In this document: in pieces, positions 54,408 through 64,000 of the stretch
How the letters are laid out: each line of letters opens with the position of its first letter
Numbering within the stretch: position 1 is the first letter of the stretch
Origin: Elymus sibiricus
Taxonomy: Eukaryota; Streptophyta; Magnoliopsida; Poales; Poaceae
Direction of reading: 5' to 3'
Assembly (NCBI GenBank): GCA_039707655.1
Contig: CM077664.1
Coordinates: 201,680,195-201,744,194, forward strand
DNA length: 64,000 nt
The notes under the pieces: generated by a model
Databases searched by the model: none
What the model saw: only the letters and a program-made list of their open reading frames with translations
Told to the model about the DNA's origin: nothing
Translations under genes and position numbers: made by a program

Positions 54408-56868
54408 TAATTCCTGCTCGTCCTCGAGTAGGTAAATGATAAAAACAGAATTTTTGATGTGGAATGCTACCTATCATATTCATCATATACTCTTTTCTTT
54501 ATAGCATGGACATTTGGACTTGAATGATTCAAAGCAATAGTCTATAGTTTGACATGAAGACATAAATACTCAAGCATACTAACAAGCAACCATGTCTTTC
54601 AAAATATCAACGCTAAAGAAAGTTATCCCTAGCCCATTATGCTCAATCATTGATCCATTCATGAAACACACTCAATATTAGCTACACACAATGCACAAAT
54701 ATGACAATAGTGCTCTCTAGTTGGTGCTTTGTAAGAGAAGATGGAGACTCAAAATAAAAATAAAAATTGCATAAAAGTAAATAGATAGGCCCTTCGCAGA
54801 GGGAAGCAGAGATTTGCAAATGTGCCAGAGCTCAAAGCTTAAATTAGAGAGATAAAATTATTTTGAGAGGCATGCTTTTCCTGTCAACAAAAATGACCGA
54901 TAATTCCCAATATCTTCCATGCTAGACACATTATAGGCGGTTCCCAAACAGAAAATAAAGTTTATTTCCTTTCCACCATTCTTTCACAATCCATGGCTAG
55001 CCGTATCCACGGGTGCCCTCCATACCAACACTTTCCAAGAAATTTATTATTATTATTATCATATTAAATTTTTTCATTTCATTTTGGGACAGGGCATCCC
55101 TATTTCCGGCCACTCTCTCGTGCAATGACAAGTGAATAAACACTCATCGTGAGAATAACACACCTAGCATGGATAATATTGGCCACCCCCTGCCGCTTCA
55201 TGAGCGGTACGGGCACACAAAACGGATTTTTTAAAAAAAAATTAGAGTTGGCACATGCAAATTTACTTGGAACGGCATGGAAATACCGCATATAGGTAGG
55301 TATGGTGGACTCATTTGGCACAACTTGGGTTTAAGGAGTTGGATGCACAAGCAGTATTCCCGCTTAGTACAAATGAAGGCTAGCAAATAGATTGAGAAGC
55401 AACCAACCAAAAAGCAAAAACGGTCATAAACATGCATTGAACATAACTAGCACCGAATAATGCACCATAAGTAGGATATAATTTCGTTGCATAACTATTG
55501 ACTTTATGTGCATGCATAGGGAATCACAAACCTTAACACCAATATTCTTACTAAATCATAATTACTCACTAACATGACTCACATATTATCATCTCCATAT
55601 CGCAAAACTATTGCAAGGAATCAAACTTATCATATCCAATGGTCTTTCATGAAAGTTTTTATTATATCCCTCTTGAATATTCATCACTTTGGGACCAAAT
55701 TCATATCTTGTGCAAATTACCATTACTATTATCAACTCTCAAAAAGATATAAGTGAAGCATGAGAGTGCAAGTATTTCTTCAAAATTTAATCTTATCAAC
55801 TCTCAAAATAATATAAGTGAAGCATGAGAGTTCAAATATTTCTTCAAAATATAGCCACCGCCGTGCTAAAAAAGATTTAAGTGAAGCACTAGAGCAACTG
55901 CCTAGCTCAAAAGGTTTAAGTGAAGCACATAGAGTATTCTAACAAATCATGATAAATGTGTGGCTCTCTCAAATAGGTGTGTCCAGCAAAGATGATTGTG
56001 ACAAACTAAAAAGCAAACAAAGCAAAGACTCATATAATACACGACACTCCAAGTAAAACACATATCATGTGATGAATAAAAATATAGCTCCAAGTAAAAT
56101 TACCGATAGTTGGTAGAAGAAAGAGGGGATGCCTTCCGGGGCATCCCCAAGCTTAGACGCTTGAGTCTTCCTTGAATATTACCTTGGGGTGCCTTGGGCA
56201 TCCCCAAGCTTAGGCTCTTGCCACTCCTTATTCCTTCATCTATCGTGATCTCACCCAAAACTTGAAAACTTCAATCACACAAAACTCAACAAAACCTTCG
56301 TGAGATTCGTTAGTATAACAAATAAATCCTTAACTCTAAGTACTGTAGTAAATTGATTCATATTTAATATTGGCATAATGCTACAGTACTACAACTTCTC
56401 CATGACTCATACCCCCCGATACGATCCATAGATTCATCGGAATAAGCAAACTATGCAACAAAAACAGAATCTGTCTAAAACAGAACAGTCTGTAAAGATC
56501 TATTTAAAAGCTATACTTCTGTAACTCCAAAAATTCTTAAAAAATAGGACAATGTGGGAAATTCATATACCAATACTGTTGAAAAATTTCAGATTTTTAT
56601 GACGCTCCAGTACAGAATTAAAATTCCAGCACTGGACGCAAAACTTTCTGTTTTCCAAACAGCATCAATTATACTATCTTCCAAATCATCTCAACGGCAT
56701 TACTTGGCACAAACACTAATTAAAACATAAAAAACACAATCATAACAGTAGAATAATTGCGCAATCACACAAGAACAGAAACAAAAAGTAAAAATTTATT
56801 TTATTCATTTGGTTGCCTCCCAACAAGCGCTATTGTTTTATGCCCCTAGCTAGGCATAATGCATAGTT
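54408..56868 (-). other. Long 3' untranslated region with two internal PPT-like motifs
   Basis: Related in reverse orientation to 44265-46788. AAGCTTGGGGATGC on the minus strand at 56141-56154 and 56198-56211, one of them in a GGGATGCC/GGCATCCC hairpin. No ORF conserved. Confidence 0.75.
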
Positions 56869-57695
56869 TCAAGTATTATCATCCTTGGTTTCCAACTCCT
56901 CAATCACACATCCATTTTTTCTAGTAGATTTAACATAGGTGTTTCTCATCATCACATTTCTAGGAACAAAATCAAGAATTTTACTTTCGTGAATAGGTTC
57001 CTTAATTATATCAATGAAACTGGGGTGCACGCTAATCATTTTAAGATCCTCATTTCCCTTACTAGAAGTAGCACCATTGGTTTTAGGAACATACATAAAC
57101 TTGCAATTTTTATTGGGAGGAGTTCTATCAATATTCTTAACGGAGGAAAAAGCCGAGCCCAAATTATTAATAATTTCTTCTAACTTATCGATTCTAGCGG
57201 GGCTTTGTTCTATTCTTTCATTAATTACCGGTTCCTTTTCCTTTAAGGTTTTCAATGTGATTCCTACGTTAGAACCAAATTGAGTGATATGATTATGAAA
57301 TTTTTTATCTAAATTCTCAAGATGTTCAATAGTAGGTATTTTATTTTCAATAGCTTCTAACCTTTGCATAACATGTTCCAAGGTCAAAGTTGTTTCATTA
57401 ACAGTGATAGGTGGTGATCCCACAAAATTTCCCATAGCATTGAAAGCATCCATAGAGGGACACATCAAGAAATTCCCTCCGGTAATAGTATCAAGTACAA
57501 ATCTATACCAAGTAGTAATGCCCACATAAAAATTGCGAAGAAGGATGGTGGTGGATTGCTTACGAGTTGATCTATTATGAGCATCACAAATCCTATACCA
57601 AGCATCTTTTAGATTCTCTCCTCCCCTTTGTTTAAAATTAAGTACTTCATTTTCAGGGTAATAGTGATGAGCGAAGAACTAGCCATAATGGTAAA
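56869..57695 (-). pseudogene. gag: Gypsy gag fragment
   Basis: The best frame ends at 56869 and is open upstream to about 57690. Upstream of a GTG it reads through LKDAWYRICDAHNRSTRKQS, then TWYRFVLDTITGG, MDAFNAMGNFVGSPP and coiled-coil EHVMQRLEAIENKIPTIEHL, with Lys/Asn-rich sequence after. It lacks an in-frame ATG; an ATG at the expected place is one frame off, so the N terminus is frameshifted or lost. Compared with the gag at 14829-17581, the N-terminal capsid core is missing. Confidence 0.6.
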
Positions 57696-57864
57696 GCAAG
57701 CAAGCAAAGAAGCAAACAAGAAAAAGGCAAACGGAAAATATTTTTGTATTTTTGTAAAAACTTTTTAGAAGTGGGGGAGATGAAAACGAGAGGCAAAGGC
57801 AAATAAAATAAATGCAAGGAGATGAAGGTTTATGCGTAGGTACTTGATAGATGTTGATGATGTC

Positions 57865-57882
57865 TCCCCGGCAACGGTGCCA
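57865..57882 (-). other. Primer-binding site
   Basis: Minus-strand TGGCACCGTTGCCGGGGA, one base different from the PBS at 17622-17639 (A for G at position 5). Confidence 0.85.
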
Positions 57883-57893
57883 GAAATTCTTCC

Positions 57894-59452
57894 TGCTACT
57901 TGTGAGCTGCGTTGGGATTTCCCCGAAGAGGAGGGGATGATGTAGTACAGTAGAGATAAGTATTTCCCTCAGTTATGAAACCAAGGTTATCAATCCAGTA
58001 GGAGAATCACGCAACAACTCGTTAGCAGTACCTGCACACAAAACAACAAATCCTCGCACCCAACGCGAACAAGGGGTTGTCAATCCCTTGACGGTCAATT
58101 GCAAGATTAAATTGTATGGTGATAGATAAATAGATCGAACAAAAATACAAAATAAAATAAATAAAGTAAAAGTGCAGCAAGGTATTTTTAGGATTTTCAA
58201 TATATAATTAAGATAGACCCGGGGGCCATAGTTTTCACTAGAGGCTTCTCTCTTGAAAATAGCATACGGTGGGTGAACAAATTACTGTTGGGCAATTGAT
58301 AGAAAAGCAAATAATCATGACGATATCCAAAGCAATGATCATGTATATAGGCATCATGTCCAAGACAAGTAGACCGACTCCGGCCTGCATCTACTACTAT
58401 TACTCCACACATCAACCGCTATCCAGCATGCATCTAGTGTATTAAGTTCATGAAGAACAGAGTAACGCCTTAAGCAAGATGACATGATGTAGACAAAGTA
58501 AACTCACGCATGAATAAACCCCATATTTTTACCCTTAATAGCAACGATACATACGTGTCATGTCCCTTTCTGTCACTGGGATTGAGCACCGCAAGATCGA
58601 ACCCATTACAAAGCACCTCTCCCATTGCAAGATAAATCAATCTAGTTGGCGAAACCAAATCAATAGATTGGAGAGAAATACGAACCTATAATAATCATGC
58701 ATAAAAGAGTTCAGAGAAGACTCAAATAATATTCATGGATAATCTGATCATAAACTCACAATTCATCGGATCCCAACAAACACACCGCAAAAAGTGATTA
58801 CATCGGATAGAACTCCAAGAACATCGAGGAGAACATTGTATTGAAGATCAAAAAGAGAGAAGAAGCCATCTAGCTACTAACTATGGACCCGAAGGTCTGT
58901 GGTAAACTACTCACGCATCATCGGAAGGGCAGCAAGGTTGATGTAAAGCCCCTCCGTGATCGATTCCCCCTCCGGCGGAGTACCGGAAAAGGCCTCCAGA
59001 TGGGATCTCTCGAGAACAGAAGCTTGCGGTGGCGGAAAAAGTATTTCGTGGACTCCTCTGTTGGTTTCCCGATTTTAGAGAAATTATAGAGGTGGAATTA
59101 GGTCAAACGGAGCTGTGTGGGCCCCACGAGGTACCAGGGCGCCCCCCCGGGGCGCGCCGTGGTGCCTCGTGGGCCACTGCTTCATCTTCTCGTCCCCTCC
59201 CGAAGCTTCTAGTGTTTGTTATGTCCAGAAAAAAATCTCCAAAAAGTTTCGTGGCATTTGGACTTCGTTTGGTACTGATATTCTGGAAAACCAAAAACAG
59301 GCAAAAAACAGCAACTGGGACTGGGCACTAAGTTAATAGGTTAGTCCCAAAAAATGATATATAATTGTTGTAAATGTATATAAAAACATCCAAGATTGAT
59401 ACTATAATAGCATGGAATAATCAAAAATTATAGATACGTTGGAGACGTATCA
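57894..59452 (-). repeat. 5' LTR
   Basis: About 1559 bp, TGCTACTTGTGAGCTGCG to GGAGACGTATCA in plus orientation. GC palindrome at about 59105-59175, just upstream (minus strand) of TATAATTTC near 59085. Confidence 0.85.
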
Positions 59453-59591
59453 GACATCACCTCTCTATGATGAAGCCACACACACTTAATTACTTTCCCT
59501 ACCGAAGACTCCATTTCACACACACACACACAAACTCTCTCTCTCTCTCTCTCTCTTCTCTCTTTCACACAGTCTCTATACGACCAGACAC
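59453..59591. repeat. Low-copy flank with (CA)n and (CT)n microsatellites
   Basis: CA repeat at about 59517-59532 and CT repeat at about 59536-59564, then the MULE TSD GACCAGACAC at 59582-59591. Confidence 0.8.
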
Positions 59592-59870
59592 GAGATAATT
59601 GCATGGTTAGTCCTTGTACTAGCAGGCGGCGTCTAACATGGTCCTCATAGTTAGGAAGTGCTAACCTCAGAGGGCGGTCATCTCTTTAATGATGCTTATC
59701 TCATGGGAAATTTGGAAGGAGAGGAATGCTCCTGTTTTCCGCAACACCGCGGTGCCGGTGGGGGTGATTGTTGCTAAAATCAAAGAGGAGGCTTCCATGT
59801 GGTGCCTGGCAGGGGCGAAATTTTTGAGTAATGTAATGCCGCGAGAGTAATGCTTTGTAATTCGTCCTTT

Positions 59871-60442
59871 TTTTTTAAATCTGATGACAGTGGGCAAGGC
59901 TCCCACTGACTTTATATTAGAGTGTTAGTCTGTCCAACAGTCCATAGAGTTTATGTTACATCAAAGAGAGAGTGTGGGGAAGGGTTAATACAAAGGGGGG
60001 GGGTGGGGGAGGGGCCTAAAACAGACAAATTACAAGTTGTTGACCAAAGAAAGGATGAAAGGCCCAAGGTTTTGACTGGACCTATGGACTAGCAGAGCAA
60101 AGTCCTTCTTGAATCTGGCCTTCCAGGAGCCCACGGAAGGCTGTACCCCTCTGAAAAGTTTGTCGTTCCTCTCCTTCCATATCCCCCAAGCAGCGACCGC
60201 GAACACTTCCATGAACATGGGCCTATCCCAAGCCGCCTTCCCAGCATGCAGTAGACGCAACCTGCAATCATCATTCGGCCAAGTAATTCCCAGAGCTGCC
60301 CAGCAGCCCCCACTGAATCGGCATCTGAAGAAGAGGTGGGCAACATCCTCCTCCGGGTGGTCATCGCAGAGCATGCAGGAGTAATCATCATCCTGAATTC
60401 TGTAGTGTCTCCTCCTCAACATATCCCAGCATGCAGTAATTC
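59871..60442 (-). mobile_element. Second 5'-truncated LINE, nested, opposite strand
   Basis: A T-run (minus-strand poly-A) at its left edge. TSD TGTAATTCGTCCTTT at 59856-59870 and 60443-60457. It lies in the 3'UTR of the other LINE. Confidence 0.85.
60030..60442 (-). pseudogene. LINE ORF2 C-terminal fragment (zinc-binding RVT-type domain)
   Basis: The frame is open from the truncation point to the stop at 60030. It has CMLCDDHPEEDVAHLFFRC, a Cys-x2-Cys...His...Cys pattern of the zf-RVT domain, then WGIWKERNDKLFRG and a C-terminal helix. RT and endonuclease domains are missing through 5' truncation. Confidence 0.85.
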
Positions 60443-60745
60443 TGTAATTCGTCCTTTGGCCAAAACTCCTAAATCTTCTTCTTAATTAATGAAAATGGCA
60501 AATCTTTTGCCATGTTTCAAAAAAAATAGTTAGGAAGTGCTTCGATACAATCCTCATACATGCAAATACGGTGTGTATATAGTCCCTGAAGTTGCAACAA
60601 TGGTCCTGGCTATATGCCTCGCGTACGTAGCCCGTATGCCTCCACTGCCATGTCACCATCGATCCCATAGGTCAATCGGACTGAGTCAAACATCCGTGTG
60701 GGACCAACGTGTCAGTGGGAGCGAGAAATCAGTTGAGAATAAATC

Positions 60746-61190
60746 AACATGCTCTATTATATTGTACGGTAAAGATGCGCTGGTTATTTATTTTTCGTGG
60801 TAACATGCTCTTTTTTTTAGGGGACGGGGTAACAAGCTCTGGTTTATTCGTAGCGTACATGCTAACTGCTTAGACGCGCATGCATGCGTGCATGCATGTA
60901 TGTTCATGACCACATAACACGTGCTACATCAACACTAAGAATCATTACGACAATATCAATTATTCGAATATGGCGATCGTATAGATAGAAACAACACAAG
61001 CAACAATAATGAGACTCAAACTTGGCTAGTACTCGAAAAACAACTACTGCAAACGCAAACGTCTAGGAATATATGCGCATGTGCAAACTGGACTAAATCA
61101 GCATGCATGTTACGATCAGCTCTACTTTGGCCCAACTAGGATATCTACTAACCAAGCTAACCTAATTAAGAAGTATGCATCTCGATAATA
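60746..61190. other. MULE centre, non-coding
   Basis: AT-rich with a GCATGCATGCGTGCATGCAT alternating stretch (about 60881-60900). No gene or captured exon recognised. Confidence 0.5.
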
Positions 61191-61194
61191 AATA

Positions 61195-61275
61195 ATTGCA
61201 CTTGGCCTGGTTGTTCGCTTCGCACTGCAAGTAGCAGAGGTTGCGGGTTTGAAACCCCGTCTACACATTTCTTTT
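61195..61275 (+). other. tRNA-/SINE-like fragment
   Basis: It has GGTTGCGGGTTTGAAACCCCG, resembling a tRNA T-arm and pol III B box (one mismatch to GGTTCRANNCC), preceded by an A-box-like TTGGCCTGGTTG 35-40 bases upstream. A full cloverleaf cannot be drawn. Confidence 0.3.
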
Positions 61276-61566
61276 AATTCTCACTTATTTCTCGCAGCCA
61301 CTGACACGTGGGTCTCATACGGACGTGGACCAGCGGTTTGACTCAGTCCGCACGACCCGTGGGATTGATGCTGACATGGCAGTGGCGGCATACAAGCTAC
61401 ATACACGAGGCATATAGCCATGACCGCTGTTGCAATCTCAGGGACCGTATACACACCGTATTTGCATGTATGAGGACTGTATTGAAGCACTTTCTGACTA
61501 TGAGGACCATGTTAGACATCGCCTGCAAGTACAAGGACTAAACGTGTAATTATCTCGACCAGACAC

Positions 61567-61879
61567 ACACACGCATGCTCTAGGTGGAGTATTTGTTCGT
61601 ACCACACCTTTCGTCCAACCTTCCCCGTATGATTATCAATCACCTTAGTTTACTTATAACATGGACAAATTCCACTGCAATTTAGTTAGCAAACTTCTCA
61701 TTAAAATATGACGCAAATCACGAGCAGGAATTGAGAAATTTTTATTTACACAATCACATTAATATGGTCAGGTAAATCACAAGCTAACGTACCATTGTAC
61801 TAATATTTATATCCCGTTGCAAAAGGTGGAGTACATATCCGAAGAGTAGAGGTGCACACACACACTTCATCAAATCAAT
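61567..61879. other. Low-copy intergenic sequence
   Basis: No supported feature apart from short CA runs. Confidence 0.4.
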
Positions 61880-62027
61880 ATCATTGGATTCATCATTGCA
61901 TATATTTTCACATCATATAAATTTGTCACTGTAAATGTTCATATTGTTTTCTACAAACTTGGTCAAACTTTACAAAGTTTGACTTCAGTCAAAGCTAATA
62001 TGCAGAGTAAATAAAAACGGAGGGAGT
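61880..62027. mobile_element. Stowaway MITE, 5'-truncated
   Basis: The right end AAACGGAGGGAGTAC is the complement of the Stowaway terminus CTCCCTCCGTTT. The body has the familiar TTGGTCAAACTTTACAAAGT / TTGACTTCAGTCAAA block. No matching left terminus. Confidence 0.7.
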
Positions 62028-62049
62028 ACTATCTTAGGGTTGACCGGTC

Positions 62050-62215
62050 ACTGCCCGCGGACATGCCCGGGCAGTGGAAGAGGAAGGAGGAGAAGCGGGC
62101 TGTGGAGTACACTAGCTGCAGCACGAGCTCCAAGGAACTACTAGTACTACATACACCCAGGCCTTTAGGTTGCGTGTAGATGACATGGCTACAACATGCA
62201 GGCTGACAGCCTACC
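62050..62215. mobile_element. Degraded MITE related to 49769-50316
   Basis: GGAGGAGAAGCGGGC, GCACGAGCTCCAAGGA and GTAGATGACATGGCTACAAC correspond in the same order to segments at about 49845-49900 and 50252-50280. The middle is lost. Confidence 0.45.
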
Positions 62216-62281
62216 ACTCCGCCTCACACATTTTTTTATATTTTTGCCACGCAAGATTTGCATGCAAGCATGTCACGCACG

Positions 62282-62448
62282 AGAGAGTATCTGCTGTTAC
62301 CGAGGCTTAGGTGGTACCATGATACGGGCTCCTGTGCATTTTTGCAAATGTTGCAGAGTTACCGGGAGCCGTTCGATCTTAGAATCTGATGGCCCAGAAG
62401 CCCGTATCACGGTAGCACCTAAGCCTTGGTAGCACTAGATATTTTCCG
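62282..62448. mobile_element. MULE-type MITE
   Basis: Inverted ends (T/C)TACC(G/A)AGGCTTAGGTG and TGATACGGGCT, about 50 bp each. The flanking direct repeat TGTCACGCACG (62271-62281 and 62449-62459) is a TSD of MULE length. Confidence 0.8.
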
Positions 62449-62645
62449 TGTCACGCACGTACTAGTAGTTGTCGAAGTCGTGCTCGAAAAAGGGCGACAA
62501 GGTCCGCTAGTCCGCGTTGGTCGGTGCGCCCGGAAAACAAACCAACCCCAGTCACCGTAAATGTTGTGCGTGCTTTAATTACGGGAAGGTGGATGGACGC
62601 GAACGTGCCGGACAACGAACCGCCCGCCGGCTCCCTGATCTCAAA

Positions 62646-62651
62646 TATAAA
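62646..62651 (+). promoter_or_regulatory. TATA box of the F-box-like gene
   Basis: TATAAA in CAAATATAAACCGC, 130 bases before the ATG at 62781. The MITE ends 200 bases upstream. Confidence 0.5.
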
Positions 62652-62780
62652 CCGCACTAGCGCACTACTGCTAATGCGCATCCGCAGAACATCCTTTCCG
62701 AAGGGACGAAGCCCTGCGGTTACCATCTCCTCTCGTCTAAACCAGTTCCCAAAGGGAGAAGGCAGTTCGTCGCCATTGCT

Positions 62781-63806
62781 ATGGATTCCCAAGGCAGTGG
62801 TGTTTCTCGTCCTCGTCGAGGTTGGGAGACCTTGGACGACGATGCTTTGGGGGAAATCGTAAGTCGCTCCAACTTCCTTACATCCGCAAGACTCAGTGGT
62901 GCTTGCACCAAATATTTTAAGACGGTGCGTAAATATGCGTGGGAGAAGGCCATGCTAGTTGGTCTGCCATGCGTCCTTGAGGACGAGGATGTTTCCTGGG
63001 GGGTCTCTCCAGCGCGGCGTGGCCGTAGTTGCAAGTTGACGCCCCTTGAGACGCTGACGTTGAGGGGCACTCGGATTTTGTCCGATGAGAAGGTCAGTGA
63101 TGAGTTTGATCACGTAAATGTATTCTAAAGACTACTTCCATGTTCCATTTCATAATTACCCCGCTGCCCACTGTTGCACAGGTTAGGCTTGGTGCCAATG
63201 GAGATTGGCTTGCATACATACAGGAGGGTACCAACATCAATTTGCACAACATTCACATCGGTGAGACCGTTCCCGTTGAACCATTGTCCAGCATTGGGAT
63301 CGGCCATCCAATGGGGCACCTCCTGAATTGGTACAATGGAACCATGGTGAGTTTGAAGAAGACAGCAATCCCGGAAGCCCCGACAAGGTCATGCGGCAAC
63401 AAAGATTACTCTCTCATCGCGGTGTTCGATATCGCGATTGCTTTCACGAAACATCCTGCACATGGCGGTCAAAGCTAGACCATGCTGTCTGCGGCCGATT
63501 TGTTGTTGTACGAGTACGAAGACGCCGTGCTCCTTTTAAACTGCATCTTCGCGGTGACAAACCAGGGGACTTGTTTCGTATGGGACACATCCTACGGTAT
63601 ACTCCCTCTCTTTCGGTTTAATATGTTTAGTTTTTTCGTTTTATAAGTTTCAAATTTATTGCTCCACATCACATGTTCAGATTTCAAGGTGCATTAAATC
63701 ATTGCATGCAGGGAAAAGTCATCCCCCGATCAAAATCAGATCGCCGATCGTGGATGTGCACGGGCCATTCGGTCTCACTTGGAACCTTGTAACTGACGAC
63801 ACCTAG
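62781..63806 (+). pseudogene. F-box/DUF295-like protein, three exons, premature stop
   Basis: Exon 1 is 62781-63092 (104 codons, donor AAG|GTCAGT). Intron 1 is 63093-63181 (acceptor TTGCACAG). Exon 2 is 63182-63596 (donor TACG|GTATAC) and exon 3 is 63712-63806 after acceptor ATGCATGCAG. Exon phases fit (0, then 1), which supports the model. Exon 1 has a degenerate F-box, WETLDDDALGEIVSRSNFLT. Exon 2 resembles the DUF295 beta-propeller region (VRLGANGDWLAYIQEG, SLIAVFDIAIAFTK, TNQGTCFVWD), and exon 3 has GPFGLTWNLVTDDT. A TAG at 63476-63478, where relatives have Trp, truncates it. The family supplies substrate receptors of SCF ubiquitin ligases. Confidence 0.6.
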
Positions 63807-64000
63807 TTGGGACGTACTATTAGCAGTCGTTACCCATGGTACCATTGAAGGGCAGCAAGGTGCGACGATCTATCATGATCGGACCCTGATCATGTACCCA
63901 GGTAATCCATTATCTCTGATCTAAGACTAGTAGAGCCAGGAGCTAGAGTATACTATCTTATTGCCATGTCATCTTATAACATTTCAGTACATGTCTCGTT
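63807..64000 (+). other. Downstream region of the F-box-like pseudogene
   Basis: No further exon with a convincing match. The sequence runs to the window edge. Confidence 0.4.

Larger units (their letters stand above)
54004..59452 (-). mobile_element. Gypsy-type element, minus strand, left LTR truncated
   Basis: Right (5') LTR 57894-59452 is complete. The left (3') LTR retains only its last 390 bases (54004-54393), homologous from GTTTCCCGATTTTAGAG onward. PBS TGGCACCGTTGCCGGGGA lies next to the right LTR. A decayed gag remains; pol is absent. The right flank is GACAT and the left flank is foreign, so no TSD can be matched. Confidence 0.88.
59663..60525 (+). mobile_element. 5'-truncated LINE inserted in the MULE repeat
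   Basis: Target-site duplication ATAGTTAGGAAGTGCT at 59647-59662 and 60526-60541. The coding tail (59669-59850, plus strand) reads SLMMLISWEIWKERN, EEASMWCLAGAKFLSN, then PRE-stop, typical of the C terminus of plant LINE ORF2. The 3'UTR resumes at 60458 after a nested insert and ends in a short poly-A at 60519-60526. Confidence 0.88.
59592..61556. mobile_element. Mutator-like element (MULE) with about 270-bp terminal inverted repeats
   Basis: The ends GAGATAATTGCATGGTTAGT and complement GAGATAATTACACGTTTAGT begin long inverted repeats. The left repeat is 59592-59662 plus 60542-about 60745; the right is about 61272-61556. A perfect 10-bp TSD GACCAGACAC flanks it (59582-59591, 61557-61566). 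No transposase frame is present in the 500-bp centre, so it is non-autonomous. The left repeat is split by a LINE insertion. Confidence 0.88.

Noticed and set aside
59990..60015. G-run as a possible quadruplex element
   Set aside because: It is a low-complexity run in a LINE 3'UTR and there is no sign of function.
60537..61541. Small frames (for example 60537-60803, 61281-61490, 61308-61541) that resemble each other
   Set aside because: They are the two inverted copies of the MULE terminal repeat read in matching frames.
62451..62862. Frames of 113 and 112 codons overlapping the F-box gene start
   Set aside because: They run through the promoter and 5'UTR in other frames; the ATG at 62781 has splice-phase support.

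Overview
The window is nuclear DNA of a large, transposon-rich grass genome, most likely wheat, Aegilops or a close relative (Triticeae). The evidence is the repeat content: CACTA, Gypsy and Copia families with Triticeae-style termini (TGATACGTCTCC..., TGATAACCCACAAG..., GAGGGGGGGTGAATAG), plus MULE, LINE and Stowaway-like sequences. No bacterial features, CRISPR arrays, rRNA genes or convincing tRNA genes were seen. Family names are recognition from memory; boundaries come from LTR pairs, target-site duplications (TSDs), primer-binding sites (PBSs) and polypurine tracts (PPTs) read directly.

Layout. (a) 1-5888 and 37766-about 40770 are two parts of an old CACTA element whose gene runs on the minus strand. 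It is split by a nest: a reverse-oriented Gypsy solo LTR (5889-37760, TSD GGAAT) holds a Copia element (6987-37176, TSD CTACT). That Copia holds a 9.6-kb Gypsy element (9492-19055, TSD GGCGG) and an 8.9-kb Sirevirus-like Copia with integrase and reverse transcriptase (20980-29887, near-match TSD GACCA/GACCT). (b) 41281-48322 is a Gypsy-type non-autonomous element with one uncharacterised 448-residue ORF. (c) 48323-50340 is a non-LTR island with a broken coiled-coil/membrane gene that has its own TATA box, followed by nested MITE-like sequence. (d) 50341-59452 is a chimera: the 5' part of one non-autonomous Gypsy-type element joined to a minus-strand Gypsy-type element with a truncated left LTR. 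(e) 59453-64000 is a gene-proximal island: a MULE with terminal inverted repeats of about 270 bp, carrying a LINE tail that itself contains a second LINE tail, then a Stowaway relic, a MULE-type MITE and a three-exon F-box/DUF295-like pseudogene at 62781-63806.

How the parts relate. Only the Copia at 20980-29887 retains integrase and RT. The others are pol-less and carry extra ORFs of unknown function. The host Copia carries a very large ORF with a TATA box, a G-box and a 5'UTR intron, so it looks like a self-contained transcription unit inside a retroelement. The Gypsy-type elements share a GC-rich palindrome in their LTRs, internal duplicates of their own polypurine tracts, and splice acceptors placed just before the extra ORF. 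Most coding regions have decayed by frameshifts or nonsense codons.
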